Shown: one piece after another, positions 1-7,961 of the stretch
How the letters are laid out: every line of letters begins with the position of its first letter
Numbering within the stretch: position 1 is the first letter of the stretch
NCBI RefSeq assembly: GCF_004768465.1
Contig: NZ_SRMF01000009.1
Coordinates: forward strand, 70,507 to 134,506
Direction of reading: 5' to 3'
Origin: Natronospirillum operosum
GTDB lineage: Bacteria > Pseudomonadota > Gammaproteobacteria > Pseudomonadales > Natronospirillaceae
DNA: 64,000 nucleotides
Notes under the pieces: generated by a model
What the model saw: the letters and a program-made list of their open reading frames with translations, nothing else
Told to the model about the DNA's origin: nothing
The model's database searches: none
Program-made: the position numbers and the translations under genes

Positions 1-1
1 C

Positions 2-1915
2 CACACCGTGGCTGCGGTCGAGCTGATGGGTGAGGGCCGGCAGTTCGAGTTCCAGCGTCTGCACGGCATGGGTGATGCGCTGTACGACACCCTGATCGAG
101 GATACCGAGCGCTCGGTACGGATCTATGCGCCGGTCGGTGTCCACAAGGACCTGCTGCCCTACCTGGTGCGCCGACTGCTCGAGAACGGCGCCAACTCCT
201 CGTTCGTGCACCGGCTGGTGGATGCCCGCACACCGGTGGCGGACCTGATCGAGTCGCCGGTAGCGCGCGTGCGGGGCCGGGAGGACCACAAGAACACCCT
301 GATTCCGCTGCCGCCCGAGATCTATGGCCCGGAGCGACGCAACTCGCGCGGCCACAACCTGATGATAGATGGTGAAAGGAGTGCATTGATGGCGACCATT
401 GACCGTTTCCATGACCACCGCTGGGTCGCCAGGCCGTTGATAGACGGCGCGGCGCAGGACAGCCCGACAGTGGTGACTGTCACCAGCCCGCAGCGCCGTT
501 CGGATGTGGTGGGTGAGGCGCACTATGCCACGGCCGAGCAGGCCCTGGCGGGGCTGGACAGGGCGGAAGCCGGCTTCCGGAGCTGGTACCAGACCCCGGC
601 GGCGCAGCGGGCCGCCGTGCTGGAACGGCTGGCTGACCTGCTGGAAGAGAACGAGGCCGAACTGATTGCGCTGTGCGGTCGCGAGGCCGGCAAGACCCTG
701 CAGGACGGCATCGACGAAGTCCGTGAAGCCGTCGACTTCTGCCGCTTCTATGCGCGTGAAGCGCGCCGGCATTTCAGCGAGCCCATGGTACTGCCCGGGC
801 CCACCGGCGAAAGCAACGAGCTCTACTACGAAGGGCGGGGCGTCTTCCTCTGCATCAGCCCCTGGAACTTCCCGCTGGCCATCTTCCTGGGGCAGGTCAG
901 CGCCGCTCTGGTGGCCGGCAACGCCGTGATCGCCAAGCCGGCGGAAACCACCTCCCTGATTGCGGCGCGGGCCATCGAACTCTATCACCAGGCCGGGGCG
1001 CCGGCAGACGCCCTGCAGTTGCTGCCGGGCGAGGGGGCCACCATTGGTGGCGCCCTGATTCCGGACGAGCGCATTACCGGCGTGGCCTTTACCGGTTCCA
1101 CCGAGACGGCACACCGCATTCATCGCCAGTTGGCCGAGCGCGACGGGGCCATTCCGACCCTGATTGCCGAAACCGGCGGCCAGAACGCCATGGTCGTCGA
1201 TTCCACGGCCCTGCCCGAACAGGTGGTGACCGATGTGCTGCACTCGGCCTTTGCCTCGGCCGGCCAGCGCTGTTCGGCGTTGCGGGTGCTCTGTGTGCAG
1301 GAAGACATTGCCGAGCGGGTGCTGGCACTGCTGACCGGCGCCATGGACGAGCTGACTATCGGTGACCCGATCGAGTTCAGGACCGATGTCGGACCGGTGA
1401 TCGACGACAAGGCCCGGCAGGGGCTCAGTGCTTATCTGGACGAACAGAAAGCCGCCGGGCGTCTGCTGCATCAGGTGCAACTGCCGGCAGAATGTGCCGC
1501 TGGCACCTTTGTGCCACCCACGGTACTGAAGATCGACAGCTTCGACGACCTGGGGCGGGAGCAGTTCGGCCCCATCCTGCATGTGATGACCTACCAGGCG
1601 CGCGAACTGGATGCCGTGATCGACGGTATCAACCGGACCGGCTATGGCCTGACGCTGGGCATTCATACGCGTAACGAGGCCACGGCCGCCTATATCGAAA
1701 AACATACCCGGGTCGGCAACTGTTATGTGAACCGCAACCAGATCGGTGCCGTGGTCGGCGTGCAGCCGTTCGGCGGTCGCGGGTTGTCCGGAACCGGGCC
1801 CAAGGCGGGTGGGCCCAACTATATTCTGCGCTTTGCGACCGAACGCACGCGCACCATCAACACGACTGCAGTCGGTGGCAATGCCACCCTGCTGTCCTTG
1901 TCCGGAGAGGCCTGA
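2..1915 (+). CDS. putA: Bifunctional proline dehydrogenase / P5C dehydrogenase, 3' part
   Basis: PutA oxidises proline to pyrroline-5-carboxylate and then to glutamate. Only the C-terminal 637 residues are in the window; the frame is open to the left edge. The first 115 or so residues are the end of the proline dehydrogenase barrel, with RVR/RRLLENGANSSFVHR-like flavin-domain sequence. After a linker comes a complete aldehyde dehydrogenase domain. Its general-base Glu lies in the AETGGQN motif (codon at 1169) and its nucleophile Cys in AGQRCSAL (codon at 1271). The protein ends soon after a GGNATLLSL motif, so it has no extra C-terminal domain. Whether an N-terminal DNA-binding ribbon-helix-helix exists cannot be seen. 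The transporter gene putP follows 111 bp downstream, the usual pairing. Confidence 0.97.
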   Translation, partial: HTVAAVELMGEGRQFEFQRLHGMGDALYDTLIEDTERSVRIYAPVGVHKDLLPYLVRRLLENGANSSFVHRLVDARTPVADLIESPVARVRGREDHKNTLIPLPPEIYGPERRNSRGHNLMIDGERSALMATIDRFHDHRWVARPLIDGAAQDSPTVVTVTSPQRRSDVVGEAHYATAEQALAGLDRAEAGFRSWYQTPAAQRAAVLERLADLLEENEAELIALCGREAGKTLQDGIDEVREAVDFCRFYAREARRHFSEPMVLPGPTGESNELYYEGRGVFLCISPWNFPLAIFLGQVSAALVAGNAVIAKPAETTSLIAARAIELYHQAGAPADALQLLPGEGATIGGALIPDERITGVAFTGSTETAHRIHRQLAERDGAIPTLIAETGGQNAMVVDSTALPEQVVTDVLHSAFASAGQRCSALRVLCVQEDIAERVLALLTGAMDELTIGDPIEFRTDVGPVIDDKARQGLSAYLDEQKAAGRLLHQVQLPAECAAGTFVPPTVLKIDSFDDLGREQFGPILHVMTYQARELDAVIDGINRTGYGLTLGIHTRNEATAAYIEKHTRVGNCYVNRNQIGAVVGVQPFGGRGLSGTGPKAGGPNYILRFATERTRTINTTAVGGNATLLSLSGEA

Positions 1916-2026
1916 GCGCAGCCTGTGCTGTGGTCAGGCCTCTGCGGTCTGTGTGACGGGAGGCATTGGTGATCGGCCTGCGGGCTGAGCCTTGCCGAAA
2001 ACAAGTAAAACAATGAGGAAGAAACC

Positions 2027-3484
2027 ATGGTTGGTAACAGTATCACCATTACCATAACCTTTATCATCTACCTGGCAGGTATGATGGCCATAGGGGTTTG
2101 GGCTTATCGCCGTACCAATAACCTGGAAGACTATATTCTGGGCGGTCGCTCTCTGGGGGCCTGGCCTTCGGCGCTGTCGGCCGGTGCGTCCGACATGTCG
2201 GGCTGGCTGTTGCTGGGTCTGCCCGGGGCGGCCTTTGCGTCGGGTCTCGGCGCCGGCTGGATCGGCGTCGGTCTGCTGGCCGGTACCTATCTGAACTGGC
2301 TGATTGTGGCGCCGCGTCTGCGTACCATGTCGTACAATGCGGGCAATGCACTGACGCTGCCGCAGTATTTCGCCAATCGCTTTGAAGACCATCCCTCGCT
2401 GCGGATCATTTCGGCCATCTTCATTCTGCTGTTCTTCCTGTTCTACACCAGTTCCGGTCTGGTCGCAGGTGGCAAGCTGTTCGAAACGGTATTCGGTCTG
2501 GACTACACGTTGGCGGTGGCCATCGGTACCCTGGCCATTGTCTCCTATACCCTGTTCGGTGGTTTCCTGGCCGTGTCCTGGACCGACCTGGTGCAGGGGC
2601 TGCTGATGGTCGCTGCGCTGCTGATCGTGCCCGTGCTGGCGATGAATGCCATGGATGTCTCGCCAATGTCAGCCATCAGTGCCCAGAATCCGGCGATGAC
2701 GGATATATGGACCGATGGCACCGGGACTGCGCTCGGCTTTATCGGCATCGTGTCCTCGCTGGCCTGGGGTCTGGGCTATTTTGGTCAACCGCACATCCTG
2801 GCGCGTTTCAAGGGCATCAAGAGCCGTGAAGCCGTCAAGTCGGCGCGCCGCATCGCCGTGACCTGGACCGCTCTGGGCCTGTTCGGCGCCATGTTTGTCG
2901 GTGTGGTTGGTGTCGGCTATTTCAGCGACGGGCTGGCTGATGGGGAAACCGTGTTCATCATGCTGGTGGAAGCGGTCTTCCATCCGGTCATTGCCGGCTT
3001 CCTGCTGGCAGCGATCCTGGCGGCCATCATGTCGACTGCGGACTCCCAGTTGCTGGTGTCCTCTTCGGCCCTGACCGAGGATTTCTATCGCGCCATATTC
3101 AACCCGAATGCCGATTCCGAATCACTGGTTCGCATCGGTCGTATCGCGGTAGTGGTGATTGCGTTGATTGCCTTTGCCATCTCGCTGGATGACGAGAGCG
3201 TGGTACTGGAACTGGTGGCCTACGCCTGGGCCGGCTTTGGTGCGGCCTTCGGTCCGGCCATTATCCTGTCGCTGTTCTGGGAACGCATGAACCGTCAGGG
3301 CTGTCTGGCCGGTATCATTGTCGGTGGTTCCACCGTGGTGATCTGGGATCTGATCGGCGGCCCGTTCGGCCTGTACGAAATCGTGCCCGGCTTCATCCTG
3401 GCCACCATTGCCATTATCGTGGTGACCCTGATGACCCCGCCGCCGTCCAAGAAGATGGAAGAGGTGTTCAACGACTCCATCTGA
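2027..3484 (+). CDS. putP: Sodium/proline symporter PutP
   Basis: This inner-membrane transporter of the sodium:solute symporter family brings in proline with Na+ for use by the adjacent PutA. The 485-residue product has the usual length and about 13 hydrophobic segments. The N-terminus matches the family (YRRTNNLEDYILGGRSLG), followed by the conserved LSAGASDMSGWLLLGLPG segment that lines the Na+ and proline site. The start at 2027 follows a GAGGAAG ribosome-binding site. A strong intrinsic terminator lies 30 bp after the stop. Its position behind putA makes proline the likely main substrate rather than another solute of the family. Confidence 0.95.
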   Translation: MVGNSITITITFIIYLAGMMAIGVWAYRRTNNLEDYILGGRSLGAWPSALSAGASDMSGWLLLGLPGAAFASGLGAGWIGVGLLAGTYLNWLIVAPRLRTMSYNAGNALTLPQYFANRFEDHPSLRIISAIFILLFFLFYTSSGLVAGGKLFETVFGLDYTLAVAIGTLAIVSYTLFGGFLAVSWTDLVQGLLMVAALLIVPVLAMNAMDVSPMSAISAQNPAMTDIWTDGTGTALGFIGIVSSLAWGLGYFGQPHILARFKGIKSREAVKSARRIAVTWTALGLFGAMFVGVVGVGYFSDGLADGETVFIMLVEAVFHPVIAGFLLAAILAAIMSTADSQLLVSSSALTEDFYRAIFNPNADSESLVRIGRIAVVVIALIAFAISLDDESVVLELVAYAWAGFGAAFGPAIILSLFWERMNRQGCLAGIIVGGSTVVIWDLIGGPFGLYEIVPGFILATIAIIVVTLMTPPPSKKMEEVFNDSI

Positions 3485-3513
3485 TGACCGGTAACGGGTG
3501 AAAGCAAGACCAG

Positions 3514-3540
3514 AAAGGGCGCCTCCGGGCGCCCTTTTTT
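3514..3540 (+). terminator. Intrinsic terminator of putP
   Basis: A 10-bp perfect stem (AAAGGGCGCC with GGCGCCCTTT) closes a TCCG loop and runs into six T residues. It starts 30 bp after the putP stop codon. Confidence 0.93.
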
Positions 3541-3605
3541 GTGGCCCTTATTGTACGCAGAGGCCAAGTCCTATTGGCGAATTTGCGCTGGGCGGCGATT
3601 GAGCC

Positions 3606-3677
3606 ATCGCGCACGGGGTGCGCTCCTACGGGCACGAACGGTTACTTTCGCCGTAGGAGCCCAGCCCCCTGGGCGAT
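3606..3677. repeat. Inverted pair of REP-like elements (REPIN-like)
   Basis: Two copies of a roughly 25-bp palindromic unit face each other, at 3606-3630 on the plus strand and 3652-3677 on the minus strand. Read on its own strand, each copy is ATC, a 5-bp stem, a G-rich loop, the complementary stem and then TCCTACG. The stems are GCGCA/TGCGC and GCCCA/TGGGC, while the flanks are constant. A third copy at 10622-10646 has stem GGCCA/TGGCC. Constant flanks with compensatory stem changes are what REP and REPIN families show. No RAYT transposase gene is in the window. Confidence 0.8.
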
Positions 3678-3699
3678 TCGTGATTATGGCAGCGTTGGA

Positions 3700-3811
3700 G
3701 TCGCCAGCCGGGTGCATGCACGGTGAGACCGTCTGCAGCAGGGATGCTGCAGTCGAGCCTACATGGACGTATTTACGGCGTGTCTCACCGGTATGTACCC
3801 GAGCTGGCGAC
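3700..3811. repeat. Long inverted-repeat element with GGGA hairpin, copy 1
   Basis: Imperfect 30-bp arms (3700-3728 and 3782-3811) share GTCGCCAGC, CGGGT and GGTGAGAC blocks in opposite orientation. Inside is a hairpin at 3734-3751 with stem TGCAGCA/TGCTGCA around a GGGA loop, followed by a smaller TAC/GTA stem around ATGGAC. It is clearly homologous to 10665-10780 and, in reverse, to 10378-10542. It begins 22 bp after a REP-like unit, as does copy 2 (18 bp). Function unknown. Confidence 0.8.
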
Positions 3812-3851
3812 GGTCCTGCGCTGTGGCCCGCGAATCAGCCCGGTCTGGCGC

Positions 3852-4874
3852 TCAGGCGATGGCTTCGGCCTTCGGCAGCCGGCCTTCTTCCACTGCAAAG
3901 CAGGAGGCATAGTGATCACTGGCAGTGGCGATCAGGTGCGGTACCTCGGCCTTGCAGCGGTCGTTGGCGTACTCGCAGCGCGGATGGAAGGTACAGCCAC
4001 TGGGCGGATCGATCGGATTGGGGATCTCGCCCTTGACCGGCTTGCGCTTGCGGCCGGTCATCTCGTGGTCCGGAATGGCATCAAGCAGCATCCGCGTGTA
4101 GGGGTGCGACGGGTTGCGGAACAGCTCCTGCGCCGGTGCATTCTCCACCAGCGCGCCGAGATACAGCACACCGATGCGATCCGCCATATGGCGCACCACC
4201 GACATGTCGTGACTGATGAACAGATAGGTCAGTCCCAGTTCTTCCTGCAGATCCCGCATCAGGTTCAGAATCTGCGCCTGCACCGACACATCCAGCGCCG
4301 AGGTCGGTTCGTCACAGACCAGAAAGTCCGGCATCGCCGACAGCGCCCGCGCAATGGCGATACGTTGGCGCTGACCGCCGGAAAACTCGTGCGGGAACTT
4401 GTGGCGGTCGCGGCCGGCCAGACCCACGGTTTCGAGCAGTTCTTCCACCCGCCTGGTCACGGAGGTCTTCAACTGGCTGGTCAGGTCGAAGGCATAGATC
4501 GGCTCCGAGATGATGTCACCCACCCGCCAGCGCGGATTGAGGCTGGCAAACGGGTCCTGAAAGATCATCTGCACGCGGCGGCGCAGTGTGATGAACTCCC
4601 GCCCCCGTGTTTCGGGCAGATTCTTGCCATCGAACAGAATACGGCCCCGGGTCGGCCGGATCAGATCCACTACCAGCTTGGCGATGGTCGACTTGCCGGA
4701 ACCGGATTCGCCCACCAGGGCAAAGGTTTCGCCCCTGGGAATATCGAAGGACACATTGTCGACCGCGCGCAGATGCTGCTCGGGCAGACGTTCGATCACC
4801 CGGTTCAGCCAGGGTTTGGATACATCGAATTCGCGCGACAGGTTTTCGACGTGCAGCAGCGGTTGTGAACTCAT
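3852..4874 (-). CDS. Peptide ABC transporter ATPase, DppF/OppF type
   Basis: This is the second nucleotide-binding subunit of a dipeptide/oligopeptide importer; it hydrolyses ATP on the cytoplasmic face. The 340-residue product shows a Walker A (GESGSGKST), an ABC signature (SGGQRQRIAIARAL) and a Walker B (LVCDEPTSALD). A C-terminal oligopeptide-transporter domain carries the cysteine-rich GCTFHPRC...C segment typical of Dpp/Opp ATPases. I chose the ATG at 4874 because it overlaps the stop of the upstream ATPase gene as ATGA and follows GAGAGG, although the frame stays open ten codons further. It is the last gene of a five-gene operon. The substrate is probably short peptides but cannot be fixed from sequence. 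Confidence 0.93.
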   Translation of the reverse strand: MSSQPLLHVENLSREFDVSKPWLNRVIERLPEQHLRAVDNVSFDIPRGETFALVGESGSGKSTIAKLVVDLIRPTRGRILFDGKNLPETRGREFITLRRRVQMIFQDPFASLNPRWRVGDIISEPIYAFDLTSQLKTSVTRRVEELLETVGLAGRDRHKFPHEFSGGQRQRIAIARALSAMPDFLVCDEPTSALDVSVQAQILNLMRDLQEELGLTYLFISHDMSVVRHMADRIGVLYLGALVENAPAQELFRNPSHPYTRMLLDAIPDHEMTGRKRKPVKGEIPNPIDPPSGCTFHPRCEYANDRCKAEVPHLIATASDHYASCFAVEEGRLPKAEAIA

Positions 4875-5857
4875 GATGATGCCCTCTCGTCGAACAGCCA
4901 GCATGCTACCTGATTGTCCGGCTTGCTCTCGACGGCAATCAGGTTTGGACGATCCCGGTAGCAGCGGTCATGTACCTGGCTGCAGCGCGGGTTGAACGCA
5001 CAGCCCTGAGGAATGTTGTCCAGACGGGGCATGGAGCCCGGAATCTGGGTCAGGCGGTCGATGTCATGCACCACGGACGGGATGGAGCCCATCAGGCCCA
5101 CGGTGTAGGGGTGGCTGGGGTCCTTGACCACCTGGCGTACCGGACCGATTTCGGCCACGCGACCAGCATACAGCACTGCCACCCGGTCAGCGGCCTCGGC
5201 GATGACACCCATGTCGTGTGTCACCAGAATGACCGAGGCACCCCGGTCGCGACACAGGCGTTTCAGGACGTCAATAATCTGCGCCTGTACCGACACATCC
5301 AGAGCCGTGGTGGGCTCATCGGCAATGATCAGGTCGGGTTCGCCGGCCAGGGCCAGAGCAATGACCACCCGCTGGCGCATGCCGCCGGAAAAATGGTGCG
5401 GATAGTCATCCAGGCGCCGCCGGGCGGCCGGGATGCCGACCTCCTCGAGCAACTCCACGGCACGCTCGCGAGCCTGCTTCTCGTTCATCGGCAGATGGGT
5501 GCGGATGGTTTCGATCAACTGCTCGGCAATGGTCAGTATGGGGTTCAGAGAGGTCAGCGGGTCCTGAAACACCATGCCGATCTTGCGGCCTCTAATGCGC
5601 CGCATCTGGCCATAGGGCAGGTTGTCGATACGCTGGCCGTCCAGCACGATCTCGCCATGGGCAATGCGGCCGGGGGGTTCCAGCAGGCCGATGATGGCGG
5701 CGCCGGTCAGCGACTTGCCGGCACCGGATTCACCCACCATGCCGAGGATCTCGCCCCGGCGTACTTCCAGGTTGATATGGTCCAGGGCGGTGAGCACCTT
5801 GTCCCGCTTGGGGAACTCCACCACCAGATCCCGGACTGACAATAGGACATCATTCAT
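4871..5857 (-). CDS. Peptide ABC transporter ATPase, DppD/OppD type
   Basis: First nucleotide-binding subunit of the same importer, 328 residues. It has Walker A GESGAGKSL, signature FSGGMRQRVVIALAL, Walker B LIIADEPTTALD and the C-terminal CAFNPRCSQVHDRC cysteine segment of the family. It starts 25 bp after the stop of the DppC-like permease gene, and its own stop overlaps the next ATPase start by four bases. That suggests translational coupling of the two ATPases, which act as a heterodimer in the Dpp/Opp family. Confidence 0.93.
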   Translation of the reverse strand: MNDVLLSVRDLVVEFPKRDKVLTALDHINLEVRRGEILGMVGESGAGKSLTGAAIIGLLEPPGRIAHGEIVLDGQRIDNLPYGQMRRIRGRKIGMVFQDPLTSLNPILTIAEQLIETIRTHLPMNEKQARERAVELLEEVGIPAARRRLDDYPHHFSGGMRQRVVIALALAGEPDLIIADEPTTALDVSVQAQIIDVLKRLCRDRGASVILVTHDMGVIAEAADRVAVLYAGRVAEIGPVRQVVKDPSHPYTVGLMGSIPSVVHDIDRLTQIPGSMPRLDNIPQGCAFNPRCSQVHDRCYRDRPNLIAVESKPDNQVACWLFDERASS

Positions 5858-5882
5858 AATCGATAATCACCTTGTTCCAGGA

Positions 5883-6836
5883 TCAGCGCAGTTTCGGATT
5901 CAGGGCATCACGCAGCCAGTCACCCAGCAGGTTGACCGACAGCGCCAGTACCAGCAGTGTCAGGCCCGGGAAGATAGTGATCCACCACTCGCCGGAGAAC
6001 AGATAGTCCTGCCCGATACGGATCAGTGTGCCCAGGCTGGGCTGGGTCGCCGGCACGCCCACGCCGAGAAAGGACAGGGTGCTTTCCAGAATGATGGCCA
6101 GCGCCAGACCAATGGTGGCAATGACCAGTATCGGGCCGGTGACGTTGGGCAGAATGTGCTTGAGCAGGATGCGGTGCGCCGGCACGCTGAACAGACGCGC
6201 GGCCTGCACGTATTCCTTGTTCTTTTCGGCCATGGTGGAGCTGCGCACGGTGCGTGCATACTGCACCCAGTCACTGAGACCGATGGCCAGAATCAGCACA
6301 TAGATGGCCATCTGGTCCTGCTGCTGCGGCGGAATCACACCGCGCATGACCCCGAATATCATCAGCGCCACCAGAATGGCCGGAAAGCTCAGCTGCACGT
6401 CGGCCACGCGCATGATCAGGCTGTCGACCCAGCCGCCCTTGTAGCCGGCCAGCAGGCCCAGACCCACGCCCAGAATCATGGCAAAGGCGACGGCGGAAAA
6501 GCCGACCAGCAGCGAGATGCGGGCGCCATACAGTATGGCCGAGAACACATCGCGGCCCTGGCTGTCGGTGCCGAGAATAAAGGTGTCGCCGGTGAACTCG
6601 TTGGCGCTGAACGGTGGCGTAAAACCATTCATCAGGTTCAGCGAGGCCGGGTCAAACGGTGTGTGCGGGGCGATCCAGGGCGCCAGCACGGCGGCCAGGA
6701 CAATGATCACGGTCAGCACAAAGGACACGATCACAACAGGCTTGCGCAGAAAGCTGTACAGCAGATCACTGTCCAGAATACGGCGCCAGAGTGAGGGTCG
6801 CAGTGGCTGATCCCCGGCGGTTTGCTCAGTAGTCAT
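5883..6836 (-). CDS. Peptide ABC transporter permease, DppC type
   Basis: Inner-membrane subunit with an N-terminal cytoplasmic tail, a first transmembrane helix near residues 30-50 and the usual five-helix binding-protein-dependent transport core. The conserved LGTDSQGRDVFS segment and the EAA-type loop (EYVQAARLF) that contacts the ATPases are visible. I set the start at the ATG at 6836, 10 bases after AAGGA. A GTG 21 bases upstream (6857) is in frame but lacks a ribosome-binding site. It lies 29 bp downstream of the DppB-like gene in the same operon. Confidence 0.9.
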   Translation of the reverse strand: MTTEQTAGDQPLRPSLWRRILDSDLLYSFLRKPVVIVSFVLTVIIVLAAVLAPWIAPHTPFDPASLNLMNGFTPPFSANEFTGDTFILGTDSQGRDVFSAILYGARISLLVGFSAVAFAMILGVGLGLLAGYKGGWVDSLIMRVADVQLSFPAILVALMIFGVMRGVIPPQQQDQMAIYVLILAIGLSDWVQYARTVRSSTMAEKNKEYVQAARLFSVPAHRILLKHILPNVTGPILVIATIGLALAIILESTLSFLGVGVPATQPSLGTLIRIGQDYLFSGEWWITIFPGLTLLVLALSVNLLGDWLRDALNPKLR

Positions 6837-6865
6837 GGGTTCAGTTCCTTGGTTCACTCAGGGCT

Positions 6866-7840
6866 TCAGTGTTTGGTGGCCCGCAGTCGCGGGTCCACAA
6901 CAAAGTACAGAACATCAACAATCAGGTTGATGACGACGAATACCAGCGCGATCAGCACCAGGTAGGCGGACATCATGGGCACGTCGACAAACCGAATGGC
7001 GTTGATGAACAGCAGGCCAACGCCAGGCCACTGGAAGACGGTTTCCGTGATGATCGCAAAGGCGATGATGGTACCCAGTTGCAGGCCAGTGATGGTGATC
7101 ACCGGCAGCAGGGTATTTTTCAGCGCATGGTGGAAATGAATGGAGCGCTGCGCCAGGCCTCGGGCCCGGGCAAACTTGATGTAGTCGGTGCGCAGCACCT
7201 CCAGCATCTCGGCGCGCACCAGACGCATGATCAAGGTCAGTTGGAACAGGCCCAGAGTGATTGCGGGCAGAATCAGCGATGCGCGTCCCGAGGGTGTCAG
7301 CAGGCCGGTGGTCCACCAGTCGCTGATGCGTACGACCTGGCCGCGCCCGAAAGAGGGTAGCCAGCGCAATTCCACGGCAAAAATATAAATCAGCAGAATA
7401 CCGATCAGAAAGGTCGGCAGTGACACCCCGATCAGCGATACGGTCATGATGAAATTGCTGAGTACGCCGCTGCGTTTGAGTGCCGTGTAGACACCCAGCC
7501 CTATGCCCATGCTGAGAGCAAAGAAGGCAGAAATCATGGCCAGTTCCAGAGTGGCCGGCAGGCGTTCGGCGATCACCGCAGACACCGGACGTGCCATGCG
7601 ATAGGAAATGCCGAAATTGCCCTGGGCAGCGTTGCCGACAAAGCGCATGAACTGAATCGGTATAGGGTCGTTCAGGCCCAGTCGTTCACGCAGTTCGGCC
7701 CGTTCCTGAGCGGAGGCTTCCTGGCCCACCATATTGTTGATGGGGTCACCCACAAACTGAAACAGACTGAATGCGATAAAGGCGACCACGAGCATGACGA
7801 CGATAGACTGTATCAGTCGTCGGATCAGCATCGCGAGCAT
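6866..7840 (-). CDS. Peptide ABC transporter permease, DppB type
   Basis: Inner-membrane subunit of 324 residues with a hydrophobic first helix (residues 8-30). The GDPINNMVGQEAS segment after helix one is typical of DppB proteins, and the later EAA loop (DYIKFARARGL) docks the ATPase. The start at 7840 follows AGAGGA. It pairs with the DppC-like subunit 29 bp downstream to form the translocation pore. Upstream, two stem-loops separate it from the binding-protein gene and may lower permease expression relative to the binding protein. Confidence 0.92.
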   Translation of the reverse strand: MLAMLIRRLIQSIVVMLVVAFIAFSLFQFVGDPINNMVGQEASAQERAELRERLGLNDPIPIQFMRFVGNAAQGNFGISYRMARPVSAVIAERLPATLELAMISAFFALSMGIGLGVYTALKRSGVLSNFIMTVSLIGVSLPTFLIGILLIYIFAVELRWLPSFGRGQVVRISDWWTTGLLTPSGRASLILPAITLGLFQLTLIMRLVRAEMLEVLRTDYIKFARARGLAQRSIHFHHALKNTLLPVITITGLQLGTIIAFAIITETVFQWPGVGLLFINAIRFVDVPMMSAYLVLIALVFVVINLIVDVLYFVVDPRLRATKH

Positions 7841-7878
7841 GGCGGGAGATCCTCTGAAAAACGGCGTGTTGAGTCATG

Positions 7879-7955
7879 AAGGCGGCGCCGATGAACCCGG
7901 CACCGCCTTGTTTATAATAATGGAATAAGCTGACTGCTCCCGCAGGAGCAGTCAG
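7879..7955 (-). terminator. Tandem stem-loops between binding-protein and permease genes
   Basis: The 7930-7955 hairpin has a perfect 11-bp stem (CTGACTGCTCC/GGAGCAGTCAG) with a 4-base loop. It begins seven bases after the binding-protein stop. A second imperfect hairpin (7879-7909) follows. Neither has a clear U-tract, so partial termination or 3'-end protection of the binding-protein mRNA is more likely than full termination. Inference from position and structure. Confidence 0.7.
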
Positions 7956-7961
7956 AGTACC

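Larger units (their letters stand above)
3485..3851. other. Convergent intergenic region with terminator and structured repeats
   Basis: This gap of 367 bases lies between the convergent putP and peptide ABC genes. It contains the putP terminator, an inverted pair of REP-like hairpins (3606-3677) and a long inverted-repeat element (3700-3811). Open frames crossing it look accidental because they run through the repeat stems and have no ribosome-binding site or recognisable product. Confidence 0.8.

Noticed and set aside
3723-4868. A long plus-strand frame over the DppF-like gene
   Set aside because: It begins within the repeat element and is antisense to a clear ABC ATPase; it has no family features.
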